Assembly: GCA_905221605.1 (NCBI GenBank)
Contig: CAJNDS010002512.1
Coordinates: forward strand, 318,360 to 382,359
Origin: Symbiodinium natans
Taxonomy: Eukaryota > Sar > Dinophyceae > Suessiales > Symbiodiniaceae
Length of the DNA stretch: 64,000 bases
Direction: 5' to 3'
In this document: one piece after another, positions 57,111 to 64,000 of the stretch
How positions within the stretch are numbered: position 1 is the stretch's first letter
Layout of the letters: each line of letters opens with the position of its first letter
Notes under the pieces: generated by a model
What the model saw: only the letters and a program-made list of their open reading frames with translations
Told to the model about the DNA's origin: nothing
Databases searched by the model: none
Made by a program: the position numbers and the translations under genes

Positions 57111-57338
57111 CCGAGGCTGAAGCGCTTCTCGCCTTCCTCAAAGCACGGAGTGAGGAGGTAAATTGCGTGTGGGCCAGGCAGGGGCAGTTGCAAGAAAGCT
57201 ATTAAGGGACATGGCTGCATAGGTCAACATTCCAGCAGGTGCTGGGTCACTGCATGTCACTGCAATATGGAAGAAGCTACCCACTACCGCATGAACATGA
57301 ACTTGAAGGCTATCTTGCAGCAAACTGTAGGCATGAAG
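57111..57338 (+). CDS. two internal exons of an unknown gene
   Basis: Exon 57111-57157 sits between a textbook acceptor (GTCTCACTTTCAG) and donor (GTAAAT) and encodes EAEALLAFLKARSEE. Exon 57239-57330 (GC donor) or 57239-57338 (GTACAC donor), after CCAGCAG, encodes VLGHCMSLQYGRSYPLPHEH and ELEGYLAANC. The phase agrees (0/0). No domain is recognised. Confidence 0.5.
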
Positions 57339-57604
57339 GTACACCCAGAGCGTCTCCAGGCTTGCGGCTAGCTCCAGCCGAAGCATCAGCTCCCTGGGCC
57401 ATTTCTGGAAGCTGGCAGATGACGAAGTAGGCTGGATGATGTAGCCACGAGAGTCAGAAGGTGGTACACGCAGAGCTGCAGCACCGAGCTACCTCGGACA
57501 TCCTGGGACAGCCTTCTGCTAAAACGACATAACACGACGATGTCTCGGCTGCGAGTTTTCCGAATCCTGCTTTCCGAATCAGGGCACCCTTTTTTGTAAA
57601 GAGT

Positions 57605-57650
57605 ATATATATATATATATATATGGTCAGCCTCCCCCCCCATGATCCAC
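57605..57650. repeat. TA-run plus C-run composite
   Basis: About 11 TA units, GGTCAGCC, a run of C and CATGATCCACA: the reverse complement of the arrangement at 60590-60655. Confidence 0.85.
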
Positions 57651-57839
57651 ACCTATGGTTTTCTTGTCTTCGTCTTTGTCTGATTTTCTGCTTTTTCCTC
57701 GGAAAATGCAGTAAAAACTGCACTGGAATACAAAAAGCTCTAGCATATTATCCTCTATAAAAACACTAGTGTTTTTTATGTGCATTTTGCTTCTGAAACT
57801 TGTGTCTTGCGGCCCCATAAAATTTTAGAAGGGTAGCAA

Positions 57840-58470
57840 TTAGAAGTTTAAGGCTTTGCAGGGTTTTAGGGGTTTGTAAAATTTAGATGATATGTGGAAG
57901 GCACCGGGGCTTCTCCAGACCATTTGCAGTTTTAAATCCTTTAAAGGGGCAGCCCTTTTCAAATTTGAAGGGCTTTAAGGTACTTAAAACATTTCAAAAT
58001 TTTCAAGATTTAAAGGATCTTAATAGGCTTTAAAGCCCTTAAAAACCTCGAAACGTTTATCCCTTAAAAGTCTAAAATTCCTTAAAATTAAAGACGGGCA
58101 GCCGTTTAAAATTAAGGAAGTTACGGATTTTAGAATTGAACATCCTAAAAATTTTAAGCTTCAAAAGGACAGCCATTTACAACTGCAAGAATTTCAAGGT
58201 TTTACGGATTTGTAAATATTTATATGGTCTGGGGAAGGCACCGGGGCTTCTCCAGACCATTGGCAACTTCAAAAATCTCTAAAATCCGCAAAGGGCAGCC
58301 ACTTAAATACGTAAGCAATTTAAGGTCTTTAATAGGCTTAAAAGTCTTAAAACCTTCATAATCCTGAGAATGTTTAAACAGAAGCTTAAGGATTTTTGTA
58401 AGATTTTAAGGATTTTAAGAGTTTAGATGGTCTGGGGAAGCCCCAGTGCCTTCTCCAGATCATGTAAACT
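57840..58470. repeat. TTTAAGG-rich region with hairpin element copies
   Basis: AT-rich phrases such as GGATTTTAAGGA and CCTTAAAAC recur with no period. Hairpin units ATGGTCTGGGGAAG...CTTCTCCAGACCAT lie at about 57888-57933, 58224-58260 and 58427-58463, and again at 59431-59467. Confidence 0.7.
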
Positions 58471-59910
58471 TGCAAAAACCCTTAAACCCTTAACCCTTAA
58501 AAACTTAACACTAAGCCCGTAGCACAAACCCCAAACACTTAACATGAAACCCTAAACACTAACCCTAAAACTTAACACTAAGCCCTTAGCACAAACCCCA
58601 AACTCTTAGCATGAAACCCTAAACACTTAAGCACTAGACCCTAAACACTAAACCCTAAACACTTAAACACTACACCCTAAAAACTGAACCCTAAAAACTA
58701 AACCCTAAACATTACACACTAAACCCTACACACTAAACCCTGAACACTAGTAAAAATCCTTAAAACCCTTAATCCAAAAAACCAAACCCGAAACCCTTAA
58801 CACTAAAGCCTAAACACTCAGCACGAGACCCTGAACACTAACCCTAAACAACTTAACACTAGGCCCACGAACCCCAAACACTTGACACGAAACCCTAAAC
58901 ACATAAGCACTACTAAACCCTAAAAACTCAGCTCCAGACCCTAAACACGAACCCTAAAACTTAACACTAAGCCCTTAGCACAAACCCCAAACACTTAACA
59001 GGAAACCCTAAACACTTAAGCACTAGACCCTAAACACTAAACCCTAAACACTTAAACACTACACCCTAAAAACTAAACCCTAAACATTACACACTAAACC
59101 CTACACACTAAACCCTGAACACTAGTAAACATCCTTAAAACCCGTAACCCAAAAAAGAAGCCGAAACCCTTAGCACTGAACCCTAAACACTCAGCACTAG
59201 CCCCTTAACACTAAGCCGAAAAGCTTAACACTAAGCCCTTAGCACGAACCCCAAAGACTGAACACGAAACCCTAAACACTTAGGCACTAATCCCTTACTA
59301 AACACTAAACCCAAAACACTTAAACACTACACCTTAAAAACTAAACCCTAAACATTACACACTAAACCCTACACACTAAGCCCTGAAAACTAAACCCTAA
59401 ACCCTAAACAGAAGGATTTTCAAGTTGTCAATGGTCTGGGGAAGCCCCGGTGCCTTCCCCAGATCATTTAAATTTGTAAAAATCCTTAAAACCCTTAACC
59501 CTAAAGAACCAAACCCGAAACCCTTGACACGAAACCCTAAACACTAACCCTAAAAACTTAACACTAAGCCCTTAGCACAAACCCCAAACACTTAGCACGA
59601 AACCCGAAACACTAAGCACTTAACCCAAAAACTAAACCTTAAACATTTCAAACTAAACCCTAAACGTTTGACACTAAACCTAAACCCTAAACAGTAAACC
59701 CCAAAGCCGGAACCTCGAGCCCTACTAAATCTATACCTGAAACCAAAAACCCGTCGGGGTTCGGATGCTTACTGTTTGGATATCAGAGTTTAGGGTTTTT
59801 CTTGGGTTTTAGCCGAGCCGCTTGACCCGAAACCCTAAACCTTAAACTTAACACTCAACCCTAAATGCAAAACACTAAACCCTGAAACCTACACACTAAA
59901 CCCTAAACAC
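58471..59910 (+). repeat. degenerate telomere-like satellite, about 1.4 kb
   Basis: Dense repetition of CCCTAAA, CACTAAA, AAACACTTAA and CACTAAGCCCTTAGCA. A longer unit containing CTAAGCCCTTAGCACAAACC recurs several times (for example near 58573, 58964 and 59565), so telomere-like monomers are organised into a higher-order repeat of a few hundred bases. All are in CCCTAAA orientation apart from a short TTTAGGG stretch near 59785. Confidence 0.85.
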
Positions 59911-59911
59911 T

Positions 59912-60563
59912 AGATTTCCAGAAAAAATCTGGAGTACCCGGGCCCGGACTCCACACTCCAGATTTCCAGAAGAATCTGGAGTACCGGGGCCCCGGACTCC
60001 AGACTCCAGATTTCCAGAAAAAATCTGGAGTACCGGGGCCCCGGACTCCAGACTCCAGATTTCCAGAAAAATCTGGAGTACCGGGGCCCCGGACTCCAGA
60101 CTCCAGATTTCCAGAAAAAATCTGGAGTACCCCGGACTCCAGACTCCAGATTTCCAGAAAAAATCTGGAGTACCCGGGGCCCCAGACTCCAGACTCCAGA
60201 TTTCCAGAAAGAATCTGGAGTACCGGAACCCCGGACTCCAGACTCCAGATTTCCAGAAAAAATCTGGAGTACCCGGGGCCCCAGACTCCAGACTCCAGAT
60301 TTCCAGAAAAAATCTGGAGTACACGCAGCCCCAGACTCCAGATTACAGACTCCAGAATCTGGAGTCCAGGGTCCCGGTACTCCAGATTTTTTCTGGAAAT
60401 CTGGAGTCTGGAGTCTGGGGCCCCGGTACTCCAGATTTTTTCTGGAAATCTGGAGTCTGGAGTCCGGGGCCCCGGGTACTCCAGATTTTTTCTGGAAATC
60501 TGGAGTCTGGAGTCCGGGGGTACTCCAGATTTTTTTCTGGAAATCTGGAGTCTGGAGTCCCCC
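59912..60563. repeat. palindromic tandem array with an internal orientation switch
   Basis: Units of about 47-58 bp built from CTCCAGATTT, CCAGAAAAAA, ATCTGGAG, TACCGGGGCCCCGG and ACTCCAGA. Each unit is itself a hairpin (CTCCAGATTT pairs with AAATCTGGAG). At about 60350 the array flips, so 59912-60345 and 60365-60563 are inverted relative to each other and can form one very long hairpin. The long minus-strand frames here are artefacts of the array. Confidence 0.92.
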
Positions 60564-60589
60564 CCCTCCCAAAACCCCCTTCCCGAGGC

Positions 60590-60655
60590 CAAATGTGTGG
60601 ATCATGGGGGGGGGGGGGCGAGCATATATATATATATATGTATATATATAGATAT
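60590..60655. repeat. G-run plus TA-run composite with GGATCATGG flank
   Basis: GTGGATCATGGGGGGG continuing to about 12 G, CGAGCA, then TA units. Confidence 0.88.
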
Positions 60656-61326
60656 ATTGCTGACGCTTCTGTTGTCTCGCAGGCCCCGCGTGCGGCTGGG
60701 GAAGCGCCGCTTTCACAGCCAAACCCGGGGAAGGCTCCGAGGTGCCCTGGCAACTGAATGGGAAGAAGCCGGCAACCAAAGCTGGCGGTAGTCTATTGGA
60801 GTTACTGGTAGTTCTTGAGTTTATTGTAGTTCTTCCTACTTTTGAAGCATACCCAAATTACAAGCATGGCCTCTATACAGCCTGACTCAGGCCAAAGCGG
60901 TTTCGGTACCCATCCAGTCCTCTCCGTTCGTCTTCGAGCGTCTTGCTGCCTCTTCGAAGTGGCCGAGCAGCAATTTTGGCCCCTACGTGGTTGAAGGATG
61001 GAGTCACGACCAATGACAATCTGTATCAGGCTATCTTTTTGTCTGGGAGTTGGTAATTGTCATGCCCGGTGTCAGGATGCATCAGGAGGGTCCAGCGTGA
61101 TCCAGGCTAATCCGTGCATGTTTCGTTTTCAGCAGCTGTGTTGCCCTCTTGTTTTGGGGTGAGGCAAGTCTTTGAGCTTTGCGGCGCGCAAGGCGGGGGC
61201 ATGTGAAGCAGGGTTTATCTTACTGTTCTTGGTGAGTGTATATAAGGTTCCTTTTTAAATTTGGTGAGTGTATATACCTGGTGTCCTTTTGGGGGTACAA
61301 GAAAAATATACCCCGCTTCATGTGCT

Positions 61327-61344
61327 TCCACTTTTGGGTCGACC
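61327..61344 (+). promoter_or_regulatory. possible relict spliced leader
   Basis: CCACTTTTGGGTCGAC immediately before the ATG at 61345 resembles CCATTTTGGCTCAAG with one insertion and three changes. Suggestive only. Confidence 0.28.
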
Positions 61345-61840
61345 ATGACATCAAGAAGTGTGCAGTTCAAGGCTTTCATACGGCACAGACTTGCAGGATC
61401 TGCAGCTGTCGCCGCTGCGGCAGCGGCCAAGGCACCGCTGACCATTCATGTGGGTAGTTCTCTAAATTAGGGTCCGTTTTTGAGATCCCTGGGTGCCGCC
61501 TTGTAATGGGTACCCAAAAGGGACCCTAATTCAGAACGCAAGCAAAACGAAAGATGGTCTTGCCAACGGCAGCAGGCACAGGCAACATAATGTGGCTTTG
61601 CCGCTCAACTTGCACAGTAAGCGGAGCCACCCCAAATCCCAAGCATATCATCTCACATCCGACGACATTCTCCTCAGTTTATCTTGGCAGATTCTCACCC
61701 TAAAAACCCCACAAGCCTTCCAAATCTTCCTGGCAGCAGAAATGGAGGCCGCGCTCGCAGAGCTCTTCGCAGCGGCCTATGAAGCTGCCTTTGGCCACAA
61801 TGGACAGGGCGCAATAATCTGTAGAGCCTATGAGCTCTAG
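61345..61840 (+). CDS. small two-exon gene with mitochondrial-type presequence
   Basis: Exon 1 (61345-61453) starts at ATG and encodes MTSRSVQFKAFIRHRLAGSA, then an alanine run and KAPLTIHV. It contains six basic and no acidic residues, a typical mitochondrial targeting sequence, and ends at a GTAGTT donor. Exon 2 (61737-61840), after TCTTCCTGGCAG, completes a split alanine codon and encodes EMEAALAELFAAAYEAAFGH then NGQGAIICRAYEL and TAG. The predicted product is 70 residues, or the gene continues if the GTAGAG donor inside exon 2 is used. Function is not recognised. Confidence 0.5.
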
Positions 61841-62099
61841 ATTCCTTGTCTAAAAGTAGAATCTTGGTGTTTATGTGTTTGCAGCCGTGGCAGCTGGGGG
61901 TGTACAGTCACATGGTCTAGCACCGTGTCGTACTCACAGGTCGGGTCTTCAAGCTTTTGTTTCGTACAGGTCCCCTTCGTTCTGAACACACACATACACA
62001 CATTTCATATGCACGTATGTATCCCTCACTTTCTCGCTCTCGCTCTGTCTGCGCATACATATACATGTACTCTAAACAGCTTGGTTTCCTCTTCCCTCT

Positions 62100-62135
62100 C
62101 TGTCTCTCTCTCTCTCTCTTTGTCTTTCTCTCTTT
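62100..62135. repeat. CT-rich tract
   Basis: TCTCTGTCTCTCTCTCTC upstream of a candidate exon; it may act as a polypyrimidine tract. Confidence 0.8.
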
Positions 62136-62153
62136 GCGGCGCATCAACCCGTT

Positions 62154-62892
62154 CATGGACCATGGAGTACGATCCACTTTACAGTTGCTCGCTGCCCTGG
62201 CTGAGGGTTCCTTTGTGGACCCACTTGGCTTTTGCCAGACGATGTCAACCGTGCGGCTACTGATAGCGCATACCGCAAACATATCTGCAAGCACGCTCAA
62301 GCCGTGCAGTCGAGCTTTGGATCATTCTGGATCTGAGGAGCGCCCATCTGACCTGGTGCGGCTGAAGAGATCCGGACACGGGGCCAACTGTTCAAACCTC
62401 CAGACCCCGCGAACTGCACAACAGGGAAATCGACAAACCTAGGTTTGCAGATGTTTGCAGCTTGTGGGTCAACTCTTGGGCGGGCTACTTTTGCTGTGAA
62501 CCAGGCCCCTCAAGATCCCGCAACAAATGCTCCTGGAAGGAATGTCGCACCTTCTGCAATGGGTCTTTGCATCTTGGCTCGGGGCGGACAGCTAGGACCA
62601 CCACTTACTCAAAGACGTATCCGAGTTCTTTTGCAACATCGTGTAGCTGATGAGGCCGACCTCTTCCCCCCACCCTCCACAAACGCGGCCAGAATCTCAG
62701 GATCTGAGCTTCCTCCGCATCGCGCTGTCCGCGGCCGCAGCACCAGGAGTTAGCGCCTACGAGGCACTCCGGGAGCTGCTATCCAAGGCAGCCCCTTGGA
62801 GTCGAAGCTTGCGAAGTTGCTTTGGGGCCTCACACCCTTTGCGGGGCACTTGCAGGCCTGAACCTCTTTATACTTCCGGCGGTCTAGGGTAG
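62154..62892 (+). CDS. multi-exon gene fragment, unknown protein
   Basis: The frame from ATG 62154 encodes HGVRSTLQLLAALAEGSFVD, PLGFCQTMSTVRLLIAHTAN and continues open to 62442. A second segment from about 62467 reads STLGRATFAVNQAPQDPATN, then GRNVAPSAMGLCILARGG. The last segment, 62701-62892 after AATCTCAG, encodes DLSFLRIALSAAAAPGVSAY and EALRELLSKAAPWSRSL, ending TAG. The frames differ, as expected for separate exons, but the donors between them are not fixed. No family is recognised. The 5' end follows a CT-rich tract, so 62154 may be an internal exon rather than a start. Confidence 0.4.
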
Positions 62893-63191
62893 AGACTAGT
62901 ACAGCAGTCGTAGCACAGTAGTAGTGCTTTCATGGGCTCTTGGGCTCTTGGGGCTTTTTGCTGCAGCCAAAGACTGCAGGGGCCAGTAGCCGCGACATTC
63001 ACATCTCAGGAGTCTGTGGCGTTTTCCGATCCGGTCGATCGCCTGTTGTACCAAGATGTTCTGATTCTTGGTGGCCATAGACTGTCATAGACTGGTGCAG
63101 ATGCAAGTGGTGCAATTGGTAATTGCTTCAATCGTTTGCTTTGAACCAAGATCAGATCCGAGGAAGGCCTCTGTGAGCAACCATGTCCAGG

Positions 63192-63399
63192 GCACCAAAG
63201 TGTTGCTGGCCCCGTTCTTCCTCCACAACCCGCTTTATGGGCTCCCACCTCAGCACATTTCTTGCAGAGAGCAGTGTTGAGACTTCACCTGGGCTTTTGT
63301 CCTGTTTGTGCTTTCAGGTATCTTTCCCAAAGTGGCAGCTCTGGCACCTTGCGCTCGAACAGCAAGCCGGCTCTCGGCTACTCGGCTTTGGCGCCGTCG
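63192..63399 (+). CDS. two exons of an unknown gene
   Basis: The stretch from about 63192 encodes GTKVLLAPFFLHNPLYGLPP after CATGTCCAG. Exon 63318-63399, between GTTTGTGCTTTCAG and a GTACGT donor, encodes VSFPKWQLWHLALEQQAGSR then LLGFGAV. WQLWHL also occurs in the exon at 4667, so the two may belong to related genes. The donor of the first exon is unclear. Confidence 0.4.
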
Positions 63400-64000
63400 G
63401 TACGTAAGGATTGTCACAAGGTCCGCGTGTGTCCATGTACTTGGCGAGTGGTCCACGAACAAAGTACACTTCTACGCGCACCGCTTGCGCGGTGCCTTTC
63501 CCAAATTCTGAAACCTCCAGGCCCGGAGCAGACACACTCACTGGCTATTGCCATATGCAAGGTAACGAGAACGAGGGCTTCGAGCTGCAGACAACCTTTG
63601 CTGCACCGCTTCGGCCGGTTCTGCCACGCTTCCCACTGCTTCCAGTGGCCATGCGACTCTGCTTGCAGTATGAGAATGAATTTAGCGTTTTTAAAGTTAT
63701 GCTCGGGTTATGTCAGCACAGTCCGGAGCATGTGTGCGCTGCGGTGAAGGGTGGCAAGGGAGACCTTGAGAGAAACAGGAATCAAGTGCCGATGATTAAC
63801 AGAACATACGACTATGAGAAAGACGGCGCGCACCGCATAGTCATAGTTTCCCAAAACTGAAGGTGTAGCCACATGCCCTGTCCAAGGAATGTCAGCGCGA
63901 CATCCGACCTTGATAGGCCTGACGAATGGTGGCTGTATATTTGGTCGTTGATGGGAAGGGGTTGGTCTATCAGAGTCTATCGTAAACTATCGCGAACGGC
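63400..64000. other. no supported gene to the window end
   Basis: Overlapping open frames on both strands without clear splice signals. A gene starting in the preceding exons probably continues here and beyond. Confidence 0.3.

Noticed and set aside
59912-60345. CRISPR-like regularly spaced repeats
   Set aside because: Units are contiguous, self-palindromic and without unique spacers, in a eukaryotic context with no cas genes.
59896-60779. Long minus-strand frames of 140 to 290 codons
   Set aside because: They are produced by the palindromic tandem array, whose unit lacks stop codons in several frames.
1-64000. tRNA or rRNA genes
   Set aside because: No cloverleaf with conserved T-loop bases and no rRNA core sequence was recognised by eye. 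A tRNAscan/Infernal search would be decisive.

Overview
This window looks like nuclear DNA of a dinoflagellate, most likely a symbiodiniacean-type genome. Nothing resembles bacterial organisation: there are no operons, no ribosome binding sites, and most long open frames are noise. The evidence is: (i) intron-rich genes whose coding parts are short exons (33 to 360 nt) with 3' junctions of the AG|G type and many GC and GA 5' splice sites as well as GT; (ii) plant-type telomere repeats (CCCTAAA/TTTAGGG) scattered inside the sequence; (iii) possible degenerate remnants of the dinoflagellate spliced leader just upstream of retrogene-like, intronless genes; (iv) every gene I could support lies on the + strand, matching the unidirectional gene arrays known from these genomes. 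I assembled the multi-exon models by eye from splice signals, reading phase and family similarity, so exon edges may be off by a few bases and some exons are missing.

Layout: 0.2-2.2 kb, exons of an unknown membrane protein. 4.7-5.6 kb, 3' part of an unknown gene. 7.5-8.6 kb, an intronless alpha/beta-hydrolase-like gene with a C-terminal membrane anchor. 13.5-14.7 kb, an unknown multi-exon gene, weakly glycosyltransferase-like. 17.9-18.35 kb, 3' end of an unknown gene, followed about 100 bp later by a two-exon LON-substrate-binding-domain protein (18.45-19.86 kb). 21.8-24.5 kb, a tandem pair of intronless prolyl-4-hydroxylase-like 2-oxoglutarate oxygenases, 94-95% identical. 26.6-28.9 kb, a COG1-like Golgi tethering gene. 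30.3-31.8 kb, the 5' part of a signal-peptide-bearing membrane protein. 33-46 kb is repeat-dominated and gene-poor. It includes an AT-rich island (39.5-43.1 kb) with a decayed foreign-looking gene, a degenerate AT-rich satellite and a palindromic block. 46.4-54.6 kb, the best gene of the window: a voltage-gated cation channel (S1-S6, pore, two EF-hand regions) spread over at least 17 exons. 56.3-57.3 kb, ends and fragments of two unknown genes. 57.8-60.7 kb, a block of hairpin repeats, a 1.4-kb degenerate telomere-like satellite and a large palindromic tandem array. 61.3-63.4 kb, exons of two or three further unknown genes.

The most unusual feature is the non-coding architecture. Telomere-like arrays repeatedly sit 2-19 nt upstream of proposed 3' splice sites. 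A roughly 100-bp dispersed element (introner-like) occurs inside at least two reconstructed introns, in both orientations. Some introns are bounded by short direct repeats, as expected if they arose by insertion.
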